Of a DNA stretch of 64,000 nucleotides, positions 36,024 through 45,393 are shown in pieces (position 1 is the first letter of the stretch; each line of letters starts with the position of its first letter). The stretch lies in assembly GCF_006517275.1 (NCBI RefSeq), contig NZ_CP041191.1:6071001-6135000 (forward strand). Direction: 5' to 3'. The position numbers and the translations under genes were made by a program. Source of the stretch: Labrenzia sp. PHM005 (lineage in GTDB: Bacteria > Pseudomonadota > Alphaproteobacteria > Rhizobiales > Stappiaceae). Below the pieces are notes generated by a model, which saw only the letters and a list, made by a program, of their open reading frames with translations, was not told the DNA's origin and did no database searches.

Positions 36024-37013
36024 ATGGACCGGATTGGAGATCCCCTTGACCGCCGGCTCTTAAACGACTGGCAGCGCGACTTTCCTGTAACACAACAGCC
36101 GTTCCTGCAGATCGCGGAGGAGCTGGATTGTAGCGAACAAACCGTCCTTGGGCGGCTGGAAAACCTGCATGCAACTGGCCGGATAACCCGGGTTGGGGCG
36201 ACTTGTGCGCCGAACACAGTATCCGCAAGCACACTCGCTGCACTTGCAGCGCCGCCAGAGGCAATAGAAGAGGTTGCTGCAATCGTCGGCAGTCAGCCGG
36301 GCGTAAACCACTCTTATCTGCGCGAAAACGACTGGAACCTCTGGTTCGTTGCAACAGGCCCGGACAGGGAATTTGTCGACGCCAGCTTGCAAGATATTCA
36401 GTCGCAAACGGGACTGGACGTGCTGGATTTGCGCCTTGTACGGCCATTCAATGTCGACCTCGGGTTCAAACTCAACGGCGGAATGGACCGGCCACCAGTG
36501 CCCCGGCCGGTCTTGATAGAGCGCCTGCAGGGGGACGACGATCACCTTCTGCAGGCGCTTACCAAAGGCATGCCGATTGTCTCCCGTCCCTACAAACACA
36601 TTGCTGATGAGTTAGGCGTTCCCGAGTCCCATGTTCTTGACCGAGTGTCGGACTTGGTGGACGGCGGAATCATCTCGCGCCTTGGTGTCATTGTCCGCCA
36701 CAGAGCGCTTGGCTGGAGTTCCAACGCCATGGTGGTCTGGGATATCTCCTCCGAGCGGATCGATGCCGCCGGACCGGCCCTGTGCAATCTGCCAGGTGTG
36801 ACACTGTGTTATGAGCGCAGACCTGTTCCAGGTGTCTGGCCTTACCGGCTTTACTGCATGATCCATGCGCAAAGCCGCAACGACGCGCTTGAAGTTCTCG
36901 AAGCTGCGAAACATCTGCCGGAGCTGGCCGGCATCGACTGCAAGGTTCTCTTCTCGAGCCGCTGCTTCAAACAAACCGGTGCCCTCATCAGCCGGCGGGG
37001 AGCTGCAGCATGA
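36024..37013 (+). CDS. nirD: Fused siroheme decarboxylase subunit NirDL
   Basis: This 329-residue protein consists of two homologous Lrp/AsnC-like halves. The first (about 1-155) resembles NirD (LLNDWQRDFPVTQQPFLQIAEEL), the second NirL (LLQALTKGMPIVSRPYKHIADELGV; RHRALGWSSNAMVVWDI; PGVTLCYERRPVPGVWPYRLYCMIH). Siroheme decarboxylase converts siroheme to 12,18-didecarboxysiroheme. In Paracoccus and relatives D and L are likewise one chain. It must not be confused with the Rieske-type nirD of nitrite assimilation at 11608-11955. It overlaps nirG by 4 bases. Confidence 0.9.
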   Translation: MDRIGDPLDRRLLNDWQRDFPVTQQPFLQIAEELDCSEQTVLGRLENLHATGRITRVGATCAPNTVSASTLAALAAPPEAIEEVAAIVGSQPGVNHSYLRENDWNLWFVATGPDREFVDASLQDIQSQTGLDVLDLRLVRPFNVDLGFKLNGGMDRPPVPRPVLIERLQGDDDHLLQALTKGMPIVSRPYKHIADELGVPESHVLDRVSDLVDGGIISRLGVIVRHRALGWSSNAMVVWDISSERIDAAGPALCNLPGVTLCYERRPVPGVWPYRLYCMIHAQSRNDALEVLEAAKHLPELAGIDCKVLFSSRCFKQTGALISRRGAAA

Positions 37014-37465
37014 CCCATGAACTGACCCAGCAAGACCGCGACCTTATCAACTTGATGCAGGAAGACCTGCCGCTGACGTCCCATCCCTTTGAACAGGCCG
37101 CGCGCCAACTTGGTATCGAGGAAAAGGATGTTGTCGACCGCCTGCTTCATCTCCGCGATGCGGGCGTTCTTACGCGTTTCGGTCCATTTTTTGATGCCGA
37201 AGCTTTAGGAGGCGCCTTTTGCCTGTGCGCAATTGCCGTCCCAGAAGAGCGCTTCGAAGAGGTCTTAACGAAAGTCAATGCTTTCGAAGAGGTCGCGCAT
37301 AACTATCAGCGGGACCACAAACTGAACATGTGGTTCGTGCTGGCGACTGAAAATCAGGCTGGCATCGAACAAACCGCAAAAGCCATTGAGCGCGATACCG
37401 GTCTCAAGGTTCTCCTGTTTCCCAAGGAACAGGAATTCTTCATCGGGTTTCGAGTGAAAGCATGA
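37010..37465 (+). CDS. nirG: Siroheme decarboxylase subunit NirG
   Basis: The 151-residue protein has an N-terminal helix-turn-helix-like domain (DLINLMQEDLPLTSHPFEQAARQLGI) and an Lrp-type alpha/beta domain (NYQRDHKLNMWFVLATE). It is one of the four NirDLGH components of siroheme decarboxylase. The conserved histidine-bearing region AHNYQRDHKLN corresponds to the active-site part of the D/G type. It overlaps nirDL and nirH by 4 bases each, indicating tight co-translation. Confidence 0.9.
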   Translation: MTHELTQQDRDLINLMQEDLPLTSHPFEQAARQLGIEEKDVVDRLLHLRDAGVLTRFGPFFDAEALGGAFCLCAIAVPEERFEEVLTKVNAFEEVAHNYQRDHKLNMWFVLATENQAGIEQTAKAIERDTGLKVLLFPKEQEFFIGFRVKA

Positions 37466-37950
37466 AATTGGATCCGAAAGACAGAGCAATTGTTGAAGCA
37501 ACCCAGGCCGGTTTACCGCTGGTCCCAAACCCTTTCAAGGTGGTTGCCGATACGTTGGGCATGGCGGAAGACGACCTAATTGAACGCTTCCGGCAGCTCA
37601 AGGAGCAAGGCATCGTCCGCCGGATCGGTGCAGCTCCAAACCATTACCGTCTGGGCATGACAGCCAATGGCATGACTGTTTGGGACGTTGACGATGCAGT
37701 TGTGGACTCACTCGGCGAGAAAGTCGGCTCTCTGCCCTTTGTCACCCATTGTTACCGCCGCCCGCGCGCCTTGCCGGACTGGCCCTACAATCTCTTTGCA
37801 ATGGTGCATGGAGACAGCCGCGACGAGGTCATGGCCAAACGCGAGCAAGTCGCAGACTTGCTTGGAGACGCCGTGAAAGCACGGGACGTGCTCTTTTCCA
37901 CCCGGATATTGAAAAAGACCGGTATGCGGCTGCGCAGGAAGGAAAGCTAA
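37462..37950 (+). CDS. nirH: Siroheme decarboxylase subunit NirH
   Basis: This 162-residue homologue of NirL has AIVEATQAGLPLVPNPFKVVADTLGM, NHYRLGMTANGMTVWDV and VTHCYRRPRALPDWPYNLFAMVHG. The CYRRP and PNH histidine/arginine motifs are the L/H-type signature. With NirDL and NirG it completes the decarboxylase set. It ends 3 bases before nirJ. The Lrp-like N-terminal region could suggest regulation, but the family are enzymes and no DNA-binding role is known. Confidence 0.9.
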   Translation: MKLDPKDRAIVEATQAGLPLVPNPFKVVADTLGMAEDDLIERFRQLKEQGIVRRIGAAPNHYRLGMTANGMTVWDVDDAVVDSLGEKVGSLPFVTHCYRRPRALPDWPYNLFAMVHGDSRDEVMAKREQVADLLGDAVKARDVLFSTRILKKTGMRLRRKES

Positions 37951-37953
37951 AAC

Positions 37954-39174
37954 ATGTTTCGCCTGTCAGAGTATATGCACCAGATCGTGGCCCCGACGCC
38001 GGTTCGCGTCCGCAAAAGCACTGGCCCTGTCAAACCCGTCGTGATCTGGAACCTGACGCGCCGCTGTAACTTGCGCTGCCGTCATTGTTATACCGTCTCT
38101 GCCGATGTCGATTTTCCAGGTGAACTGACCCACGAACAGGCAATGGAAACCCTGGATGATCTGGGACAGTTCAAAATCCCGGCTCTGATCCTATCCGGCG
38201 GAGAACCGATCGACCGCAAGGATCTCTTTGAGATTGCGGTGAAGGCCCGTCCGATGGTCCGTATGCTTGCGCTGTCCACCAACGGCACCAAACTGCACGG
38301 CGAGATGGCCGACCGGGTGGCCGACGTTGGCTTCGATTATGTCGGCATTTCCATTGACGGCATCGGCGCGACCAACGACTGGTTCCGCGGCGTCGAAGGT
38401 GCCTACCGCGATGCTGTCAAAGGCGTCCGCGAGTGCAAGGCCCGCGGTATCAAGGTCGGCCTTCGCTTCACCATCACTGAAGGCAATCACACTCATTTAC
38501 CGGATCTGCTAAACCTTTGCGACGACGAGGGTGTCGACAAGTTCTACCTGTCCCATCTGGTCTATGCAGGCCGCGGCGACAAACACCGTGGCGAAGATGC
38601 CGTGCATGAACGCTCCCGCAAGGGCATGGATCTTCTGATCGACCGTGCCTGGGCCGGCGTCAATGGGAGCCGTCCGCTGGACATCGTGACCGGCAACAAC
38701 GATGCCGATGCCGTCTATTTCTTGAATTGGGTCCGCCGTGAGTTCGGCGACGACACAGCCGAACATGTGCGCACGCACCTGGTCGTCTGGGGCGGCAATT
38801 CCTCGGGCCTTGGAGTGGCCAATATCGACACCCAGGGCAATGTCCACCCCGACACCTATTGGTCCGATTACACAATCGGTAGCGTCAAAGACACGCCGTT
38901 CTCTGAACTTTGGACCGGCAGCGATCCAATGCTGGCGCAGCTGCGCACCCGTCCACGTCCATTGAAAGGCCGCTGTGGGGCCTGTGCGTTCAAGGATGTC
39001 TGCGGTGGCAACACCCGCATCCGCGCCTTGCAGCTGACCGGCGATCCTTGGGCGGAGGATCCAGCCTGTTATTTGAGTGACCAGGAAATCGGTCTTGAGG
39101 ACAGCCTGCATGAGCGTCTGACCGTTACTCCTTTCAAAGGAAAGAGCCATGATCCGGTTCATCGCTTCACTTAG
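37954..39174 (+). CDS. nirJ: Radical SAM haem d1 synthase NirJ
   Basis: The 406-residue protein carries the radical SAM motif C38-x3-C42-x2-C45 ([11 protein letters not shown]). A C-terminal cysteine set for an auxiliary cluster lies in [15 protein letters not shown] and DPACYL. NirJ replaces two propionate groups of 12,18-didecarboxysiroheme with oxo groups. It is the only radical SAM enzyme of this operon (QhpD at 3212-4648 is unrelated in role). It overlaps the nirN start by 26 bases. Confidence 0.94.
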   Translation: MFRLSEYMHQIVAPTPVRVRKSTGPVKPVVIWNLTRRCNLRCRHCYTVSADVDFPGELTHEQAMETLDDLGQFKIPALILSGGEPIDRKDLFEIAVKARPMVRMLALSTNGTKLHGEMADRVADVGFDYVGISIDGIGATNDWFRGVEGAYRDAVKGVRECKARGIKVGLRFTITEGNHTHLPDLLNLCDDEGVDKFYLSHLVYAGRGDKHRGEDAVHERSRKGMDLLIDRAWAGVNGSRPLDIVTGNNDADAVYFLNWVRREFGDDTAEHVRTHLVVWGGNSSGLGVANIDTQGNVHPDTYWSDYTIGSVKDTPFSELWTGSDPMLAQLRTRPRPLKGRCGACAFKDVCGGNTRIRALQLTGDPWAEDPACYLSDQEIGLEDSLHERLTVTPFKGKSHDPVHRFT

Positions 39175-40681
39175 CGCCGCAGTCATTTGTGCGTCTACGG
39201 CGCTGGCGGAGCCGGCAAAAATCTACCAGGATGCCTGTCAGGACTGCCACGGCGCCAATCGCCTGGGCGGGCTCGGCCCTGCTCTGATCCCGCAAACGCT
39301 GAAACGCATGCGCGGACCGAAGCTTGAAAAAGTCATCCGGGATGGCCGCGTGGCATCACAAATGCCGGCCTTCACCGACAGCCTCAGCGACGAAGAAATC
39401 AAGGCGCTTGCTGAGTACATCAAAACACCGCTTGATGAAGTTCCGCCTTGGGATGAAGAGCAAATTGAAGCCAGCCGCCACTTAAACGAAGACTATAAAC
39501 CGGTCGAAAAACCGGTTTGGTCCTCCGACCCGATGAACATAACTCTGGCCGTTGAGACTGGAGATCATCACGTCAGCGTTTTAGACGGCGACACGTTCGA
39601 ACGGCTCGACCGATTCCCGACGCCTTTTGCCGTGCACGGCGGTCCGAAGTTCGATCCCAAGGGCCGGTATGTGTTCATCATGTCGCGTGACGGCTGGGTA
39701 CAGAAATACGATCTCTACGCTCTTCAGGAAGTTGGCCGTGTCCGAGCCGGCCTCAACAGCCGTAACATTGCGATGAGCCATGACGGCAAGTGGCTGGCAG
39801 TCGCCAACTATCTGCCGAACACGCTGACCATCCTGTCGACAAAAGACCTCAGCGTTGCGGAAGTCCACGAAGTCAAAGGCAAGGATGGGACACCGAGCCG
39901 CGTCTCTGCAGTTTATCAAGCGCCGCCGCGCGAAAGTTTCGTACTGGCTCTGAAGGACGTGCCGGAGATCTGGGAAGTGTTTTATGGTCCCAATCCGCCG
40001 CAGATGGGCTTTGCTCACGATTGGCGTATGGAAGGCCCGGTGAAACATCCCTCACCTTTCCCGATCCGGAAAATCACGACGCCGGATTACTTGGACGACT
40101 TCTTCTTTGACCAATCCTATGAATACGTCATGGGCGCGTCGCGCAGCGGCGAAGGCGGTCTGGTGATCGATCTGGTGATTGGTCAGAAGACGGCTGATTT
40201 GGATTTGCCCGGCATGCCGCATCTTGGGTCCGGCATCACTTGGAAATACGGTGACACCACCGTGATGGCGACACCTCATCTGAAAGATGGGACTGTTTCG
40301 GTCATCGATATGAAAACCTGGAAGACTGTGAAACGCATCGAAACGCTTGGTCCTGGCTTTTTTATGCGCAGCCACGAAAATTCGCCCTATGTATGGGCTG
40401 ATGTCTTCTTCGGACCCAACAAGGACGCCATGCACGTGATCGACAAGCAGAGCCTTGAAATCATCAAGACGCTCCGCCCTGTAGAAGGTGCAACGGTGGC
40501 CCATGTCGAATTTACCCGCGACGGCAGTCATGCCCTTGTCTCCGTTTGGGAGGACGACGGTGCTGTGATTGTCTACGATGCGGAAACGCTTGAGGAGGTG
40601 AAACGTCTACCGATGCGGAAGCCTTCAGGAAAATATAATGTCTGGAACAAGATTACCTTCTCAGAGGGCACCAGCCACTGA
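39149..40681 (+). CDS. nirN: NirN, dihydro-haem d1 dehydrogenase
   Basis: This 510-residue periplasmic cytochrome is a NirS paralogue with signal [20 protein letters not shown] and haem c site C30-Q-D-C33-H34, then a d1-type propeller ([45 protein letters not shown]). NirN oxidises the last intermediate to haem d1 and hands it to NirS. It is shorter than NirS at the N-terminus and lacks the NirS C-terminal tail. AAAGGAAAG precedes ATG 39149 inside the nirJ end. The downstream CbiX-like gene starts within its last 44 bases. Confidence 0.92.
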   Translation: MIRFIASLSAAVICASTALAEPAKIYQDACQDCHGANRLGGLGPALIPQTLKRMRGPKLEKVIRDGRVASQMPAFTDSLSDEEIKALAEYIKTPLDEVPPWDEEQIEASRHLNEDYKPVEKPVWSSDPMNITLAVETGDHHVSVLDGDTFERLDRFPTPFAVHGGPKFDPKGRYVFIMSRDGWVQKYDLYALQEVGRVRAGLNSRNIAMSHDGKWLAVANYLPNTLTILSTKDLSVAEVHEVKGKDGTPSRVSAVYQAPPRESFVLALKDVPEIWEVFYGPNPPQMGFAHDWRMEGPVKHPSPFPIRKITTPDYLDDFFFDQSYEYVMGASRSGEGGLVIDLVIGQKTADLDLPGMPHLGSGITWKYGDTTVMATPHLKDGTVSVIDMKTWKTVKRIETLGPGFFMRSHENSPYVWADVFFGPNKDAMHVIDKQSLEIIKTLRPVEGATVAHVEFTRDGSHALVSVWEDDGAVIVYDAETLEEVKRLPMRKPSGKYNVWNKITFSEGTSH

Positions 40682-41606
40682 AGCGCTGATCGTCTCGCAC
40701 GGTCAGCCTTCGGATGCGCAAGCTGGGGAAGATCAGCTGCGAATGCAGGCTGAAAAAATACAGGCCTTGCTTCCCGGCTGGCATATCCGGTCGGCGACCC
40801 TTGCTGCGCCGGGTGCGCTCGAACAAGAACTGGATGCCTTTTCCGGTAAACCGTTCCTATTTCCAATGTTCATGGCAGATGGCTGGTTCATTAACACCGC
40901 TCTGCCGAAACGCCTTGGGGACCGGGAAGTGCATCAGCTGTCTCCGCTTGGAGTACTGCCGGGCCTACCGCATCAAACGGTCAAGTATCTCAAAGCAGAG
41001 GCAAAGCGGCGGAACTGGTCGTGGAACTCCTGCGATGTCATGATTGCCGCTCACGGGTCGGTCACCGGTCCTGCCGCGGCCGAGTGCGCCAACTATTTTG
41101 CCCGGCGTGTGCAAACCTTGATGACGTTCAAACAAAAGGTCCGGACCGGTTTTTTGGCGGAAGAGCCCTTTCTTTCTCAAGTCGCTCGGTTCAGCACAGC
41201 AAGAACCCTTTTGCTGCCTTTTCTGGCCGGAGTCGGATCTCACCTGACGGATGATATTCCGGAGGAACTGGAAAAAGGCAAATTCCGTGGAGTTCTGCTT
41301 CCGCCTGTCGGCGAGGCGCCGTTTGTCCCCAAACTCATTGCCCACAGCTTGAAATCAGCGGAGCAGAAGGCCCTGAACTTCGACCCGATGAACAAAGAAA
41401 GACTGGTTGTGAGTTTTGTTCCGCCGGAAGCGGCCTCTACGCCAGCCCCTGATCCGGCCGACCCTATTGAAGCCAATAAAGTTTCGCACAGACCTTCTGG
41501 ATCAAAAGGACGTTCCCAGTCGGCTGCGGCGAAATTATTGAAACTGCTTCAGGGCTTTCGGAGTTTTCCGTCCGGCACTCATACAAACCGGCTTAAAGCT
41601 AGCTAA
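40638..41606 (+). CDS. CbiX-like chelatase-family protein
   Basis: This 322-residue protein resembles the CbiX/sirohydrochlorin chelatase fold in two repeats: IVSHGQPSD with H21 and DVMIAAHGSVTGP with H139. These are equivalent to metal-binding histidine regions of class II chelatases. The last 80 residues are a basic, Ser/Pro-rich tail without recognisable domain. AGGAAAA lies upstream of ATG 40638, which overlaps nirN. In the haem d1 pathway iron must be inserted into sirohydrochlorin before NirDLGH, and no other chelatase is encoded here, so an iron-inserting role is attractive. A degenerate, scaffold-only role is also possible. Confidence 0.75.
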   Translation: MSGTRLPSQRAPATEALIVSHGQPSDAQAGEDQLRMQAEKIQALLPGWHIRSATLAAPGALEQELDAFSGKPFLFPMFMADGWFINTALPKRLGDREVHQLSPLGVLPGLPHQTVKYLKAEAKRRNWSWNSCDVMIAAHGSVTGPAAAECANYFARRVQTLMTFKQKVRTGFLAEEPFLSQVARFSTARTLLLPFLAGVGSHLTDDIPEELEKGKFRGVLLPPVGEAPFVPKLIAHSLKSAEQKALNFDPMNKERLVVSFVPPEAASTPAPDPADPIEANKVSHRPSGSKGRSQSAAAKLLKLLQGFRSFPSGTHTNRLKAS

Positions 41607-41700
41607 CGGGCTTCGCACTTGGCCGCAGGCCGACAATTAGAAACAAAGCGCGAAACATGCGCAACGTGGTACGTTCCAAGATTGAAGAGGCATTTCCACC

Positions 41701-41952
41701 ATGACCGCTACCGAAAAACCCTGGTCAGTGAAGAAACTTGCCGTCGTCCTTTATCCGTTCGCCGCCGGCGCTGTCGCCATCAATCTCTTCATGCTGGGCC
41801 TGATGGGCATTGCTATCGGTCTGCCGGCAATCTCGCCGGAAGTCGCACTGGTTGCTAGTATACCATTGGGAATACCTGCGACCTGGTTGTTTGCAAAATG
41901 GGTGCGCAACTTGATGGATGAAGCAGATGGACGAAAGCCGCCAGCTGATTGA
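41701..41952 (+). CDS. Small membrane protein of unknown function
   Basis: The 83-residue protein starts after a GAGG-bearing stretch (ATTGAAGAGGCATTTCCACC). It has two predicted membrane helices, AVVLYPFAAGAVAINLFMLGLMGIAIGL and EVALVASIPLGIPATWLFAKWV, and a short charged C-terminus. It follows the haem d1 operon by 94 bases on the same strand and is the last gene before the convergent nos operon. I do not recognise it. A membrane accessory of denitrification is possible from its position only. Confidence 0.6.
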   Translation: MTATEKPWSVKKLAVVLYPFAAGAVAINLFMLGLMGIAIGLPAISPEVALVASIPLGIPATWLFAKWVRNLMDEADGRKPPAD

Positions 41953-42019
41953 CTAGATCAGAGGCTGTTCAGGTGGAAGCACTTGAAAAGCCAAAAGCTG
42001 ATCGATTTTAAAGTTGTAG

Positions 42020-42051
42020 AGCATCCTGCGTTCAGATGAACGCAGGATGCT
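42020..42051. terminator. Hairpin between convergent nir and nos operons
   Basis: AGCATCCTGCGTTC pairs perfectly with GAACGCAGGATGCT over an AGAT loop. A 14-base stem between two convergent operons is a typical bidirectional terminator, though the T-tracts on either side are short. It may also protect 3' ends from decay. Confidence 0.75.
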
Positions 42052-42099
42052 TTAGCGGTGGCTTTTTTCGGCTTCAACGAGAATTACGCAGAACCTGAT

Positions 42100-43104
42100 T
42101 TACCCATCTAACCATAAAGTTTCACCGTTCTGACGAACGGCAAATGCGGTTGTATCTACATAAAGTGCGAGGATTTCTTTCAGTCCTTTTTCGCCAAGCA
42201 CCAACGCGGCTGTCGACAAACCGTCAGCGACTGCTGCAGAGCGGGAAATCACGCTGACAGCACTTAAGTCAGTGCGAACTGGCGCGCCCGTTCTCGGGTC
42301 CAGAATGTGCGAGGTCTTGCCGGCTTCATCGAAGGTTGTTCCAGTCTGGGCGGAACTGGCGACAGCCATGTCGGACACGGTGGTTTGTTCGGCAAACTCT
42401 TTCCGTTTTGGATCTGGCCGGAGAGTAACCGGCCAGCCTTTTTGAATTTCACCCGCGTTAGACTCACCGATGCCGTTCAAACGTAGTTCTCCGAGATCGA
42501 CGGCAACGTTGGTAAAGCCCTTCGACTTCAAAAGCTCCGACACCCGGTCGGTGATGAAACCTTGCGCAATCCCGTTGAGGGTCAACGCCATTCCAGGTGC
42601 CAAAAAGCGAATTTTCCCACTTTCAATCTGAACTTTGGAGAACCCGGTCTGGCTCAGCGCTTGTTTGTGCAAGCGGCTGTCATAATCGCCAGCTGCATAA
42701 TAGGCCCAGAGAGGTTGAATGGTCGGATCAAAAGCGCCGCCAGTTGCCTCATGAAGCTGTTTTGCAAGCGACAACAACTGAAGCAAGTCGAAGGACGGTC
42801 CGTCCAGTAGGCCTTGGCGGTTCAACCGGGACAGTTCACTCTCGGACTTATAAAGGCTGAAGATGTTTTCCAGCCTGGCGATCTCCAACTCGATCTCGCC
42901 AAACAGGCTTCTTGCTTCCTGCGCATCATCATGCACGAGATTGATTTCAGCGCCTGCCCCCAGAGCGATACCTGTCCATCGATGGATGGCAGGAGCAGCG
43001 GCTGCAGCCCCCGGGAAAAGAGCGACGGCCGAAGCGCTTGCCGCACTGATTTTCAAAAAACGGCGCCGACTTAGTTTGCTTTCCGGCATTTCTATTCCAG
43101 TCAT
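42100..43104 (-). CDS. nosX: NosX, ApbE-type FAD:protein FMN transferase
   Basis: This 334-residue protein has a Tat signal (SRRRFLKISAASASAVALFPGAAAAAP). The ApbE fold includes FSLYKSESELSRLN, ATGGAFDPTIQPLW, LNGIAQGFITDRV, NVAVDLGELRLNG and the catalytic region TTFDEAGKTSHILDPRTGAPV. NosX attaches FMN covalently to NosR in the periplasm. The start codon overlaps the nosL stop as TAATG, and it is the last gene of nosRZDFYLX. Confidence 0.93.
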   Translation of the reverse strand: MTGIEMPESKLSRRRFLKISAASASAVALFPGAAAAAPAIHRWTGIALGAGAEINLVHDDAQEARSLFGEIELEIARLENIFSLYKSESELSRLNRQGLLDGPSFDLLQLLSLAKQLHEATGGAFDPTIQPLWAYYAAGDYDSRLHKQALSQTGFSKVQIESGKIRFLAPGMALTLNGIAQGFITDRVSELLKSKGFTNVAVDLGELRLNGIGESNAGEIQKGWPVTLRPDPKRKEFAEQTTVSDMAVASSAQTGTTFDEAGKTSHILDPRTGAPVRTDLSAVSVISRSAAVADGLSTAALVLGEKGLKEILALYVDTTAFAVRQNGETLWLDG

Positions 43105-43649
43105 TAATGCACCCCGTTCGAACCGGGTTTTAACAGCTGCAGAGCGGAAGACACATCGACCGGTGCCAAAACATAGTCTTCGGAGATATCCGCTAACCGG
43201 ACGACATCACCGCCGTTTTTGTCAGCAAATTCTCTGGCGCCCGTTTCCGTTCCAAAAGGAATGGTTTCCGGGGCACCCATCCCGCCAGCCTGATTACTTC
43301 CGGTTACGAACCAGGCTTCATCGGCATCAATCCAATTGTCGTTGCCTGGCTGGGTCCAGCTGACCGCCTTGTCCATGTCGTTGACATAAATCGCGGCAAT
43401 CTCGTCGGTTTCTTCAGGTGACAGCTTGAAGGCAACCGCATCCCGCACCTGGGTAAACCAGACCGGGAACGGATTTCCCGCCAGATGGATCTGGGCTTTG
43501 GGGCCATCATGCTCCAGGACTGTCATCTGGCAATAATGGCCAGCTGCTTCCGGCGTCAGTTTGATTGCGGCCGGTTTGGCAATTTCAATTTCTTCCTGAC
43601 AGCCCACCAAGAGGCTGGCGGCCAGAAAAACAAAACCAAGGCGGATCAT
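43104..43649 (-). CDS. nosL: NosL copper chaperone lipoprotein
   Basis: The 181-residue protein has a lipoprotein signal with lipobox LLVGC17. The Cu(I)-binding motif HYCQM lies at residues 38-42. The conserved segments WFTQVRDAVAF and FADKNGGDVV follow. NosL delivers Cu(I) to the CuZ site of NosZ at the outer or inner membrane face together with NosDFY. It overlaps nosY by 4 bases and nosX by one. Confidence 0.93.
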   Translation of the reverse strand: MIRLGFVFLAASLLVGCQEEIEIAKPAAIKLTPEAAGHYCQMTVLEHDGPKAQIHLAGNPFPVWFTQVRDAVAFKLSPEETDEIAAIYVNDMDKAVSWTQPGNDNWIDADEAWFVTGSNQAGGMGAPETIPFGTETGAREFADKNGGDVVRLADISEDYVLAPVDVSSALQLLKPGSNGVH

Positions 43650-44476
43650 GGGGTAATCCTCCGGATAAGAACCGTTGCGGCCAGTAGGGCTGCGCAGGCA
43701 AACAAGATGAGCGAGGCAAGGGCAAGTGCTGGATCGAACGGCAAGGTTTCGGCAACACCGGCCATTCCGCCAACAAGGCTGCTGGCTTCAAGTGCGGCCA
43801 GATTGAACAGCCGGAACGCATCTGCCGGGTTCAGCAAAACCGCATAGGGAAAGACCTTTGCCGCAAAGACGCCGCCCGGATTGGCGACCAGAGCCCCCAA
43901 AAGAGCCAGATCGTAAAGGACAACAAACACCAGCCACACAGCAATGGCAGCCGCAGCTGCCGTGCCAACCTGCCGGGTCAGGCAGCTCAAGACATAGCCG
44001 ATGGCGACGAAACACTGACCCAGTATAAGCGATGTTGCGATCAAACGGGCGAAATCGATCAATCCACTGGTGGATCCTGAGCCGGTCAACACCAGGAAGG
44101 CCGCAGTGGTTCCATAGCCGACCACAAGCGCGAAGGTCAAAACCAGGGAATGGCCAATCGCTTTGCCGATAAGGAATTCGGGTCTGGAAACCGGGCAGGA
44201 GAAGGTCATTAACAACGTGCCGCGTTCGATTTCACCGCACACAGCATCAAATGCCAGCAGCAGCGCAATAAGCGGCACGAGGTAAACAGACAGGCTGGCC
44301 AATGAGGCAACAGTGATCGTCAGGCGGTCCACACCGAGCGTGCCGGCAGGAGCGGAGCCGAGCAAAGCTAAAGCGAGAGAAAACGCCGCGAGGATAATTG
44401 TTGCCAGCAGGATCCAACGGTTGCGGATCCCGATCCGGACCTCTTGAGCAGCAATAGTCAGAATTCTGGAGATCAT
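43646..44476 (-). CDS. nosY: NosY, ABC permease for NosZ maturation
   Basis: The 276-residue membrane protein has six hydrophobic segments typical of NosY/ABC-2 permeases. It starts ISRILTIAAQEVRIGIRNRWILLATIILAAFSLALALLG and contains the conserved DAVCGEIERGTLLMTFSCPVSRPEFLIGKAIGH. With NosF it forms the ATP-driven part of the NosDFY complex required for the copper-sulfur CuZ centre. It overlaps nosF by 4 bases. Confidence 0.93.
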   Translation of the reverse strand: MISRILTIAAQEVRIGIRNRWILLATIILAAFSLALALLGSAPAGTLGVDRLTITVASLASLSVYLVPLIALLLAFDAVCGEIERGTLLMTFSCPVSRPEFLIGKAIGHSLVLTFALVVGYGTTAAFLVLTGSGSTSGLIDFARLIATSLILGQCFVAIGYVLSCLTRQVGTAAAAAIAVWLVFVVLYDLALLGALVANPGGVFAAKVFPYAVLLNPADAFRLFNLAALEASSLVGGMAGVAETLPFDPALALASLILFACAALLAATVLIRRITP

Positions 44477-45393
44477 TGCTGAGCCTCCTCTTGAGCCGCT
44501 TGCGAGAAGTATTTGTAGACATCGTCCAAACTTGGTGCATGAACGTCCACATCTTCAACGAGATGGCCAAGTGCACTGATCGCAGACAGTGTCCTGACCT
44601 TCTCATCCATGCCGCAGTCGAGTTCCACCGACCGGCCATTCATACGGCTGCGGTCGATGTTTCCGAGTTGGTCCGCCACCTCTTCTGCAGCACCCGGCCG
44701 GGTCCAGATTTTCAGCCTGATCGGCAGGCCAGCCTGAGCTCGTAAGTTCGAAAGTTGGTCGTCGGCCACCAAATTGCCTTTGGACAGGATCAGGATCCGG
44801 TCAGTACGGGCTTCCAATTCGGTCAAGGCATGTGACGACAAGAGTACGGTTGCGCCCTGATCGGCAATTTCGCCAATCAGTTCATAGACATTCTGGCGGG
44901 ATATCGGATCAAGACCTGTGGTCGGCTCATCGAGCAGCACCAGTCTCGGATGTCCAATCAAGGCTTGTGCAAGGCCAAGGCGCTGACGCATGCCCTTTGA
45001 ATAAGTGCCGACCCGCCGTTTGGCAGCGTCTGCCAAACCGACCCGGTCAAGCAGGTGCATGACATTCTTCGGTTTTTCACCTTTGAGCCGTGCATAGTAG
45101 CTAAGCACTTCCCGACCTGTCAGGGCCGCGGGGAACGCCACAGACTCCGGCAAATAAGCCGTATTTGACCGGGCCTCCTGGCTGCCAGGTTGTGACTCCA
45201 GAACGGAGATATCGCCACCGTCCCGGTTCAAAAAACCAAGGACCATCTTGAAGAGCGTTGTCTTGCCGGCGCCATTATGGCCCAAAAGGGCAACACGTTC
45301 GCCGGCGGCCAGCGAAAAGGAGACATCGTTGACCGCAGTGTGGCTCGAAAACCGTTTGGTGACATTCTGAACTTCTAAGCTCGTCTTTGTCAT
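44473..45393 (-). CDS. nosF: NosF, ABC ATPase for NosZ maturation
   Basis: This 306-residue ATPase has Walker A GHNGAGKTT, signature YSKGMRQRLGLAQAL and Walker B LVLLDEPTTGLDP. The start ATG 45393 overlaps the nosD stop (ATGA) and is preceded by the conserved nosD end; a longer frame to 45555 lies inside nosD and is rejected. It supplies energy to NosY and couples to periplasmic NosD. C-terminal residues 230-300 form the extension usual in this group. Confidence 0.94.
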   Translation of the reverse strand: MTKTSLEVQNVTKRFSSHTAVNDVSFSLAAGERVALLGHNGAGKTTLFKMVLGFLNRDGGDISVLESQPGSQEARSNTAYLPESVAFPAALTGREVLSYYARLKGEKPKNVMHLLDRVGLADAAKRRVGTYSKGMRQRLGLAQALIGHPRLVLLDEPTTGLDPISRQNVYELIGEIADQGATVLLSSHALTELEARTDRILILSKGNLVADDQLSNLRAQAGLPIRLKIWTRPGAAEEVADQLGNIDRSRMNGRSVELDCGMDEKVRTLSAISALGHLVEDVDVHAPSLDDVYKYFSQAAQEEAQQ

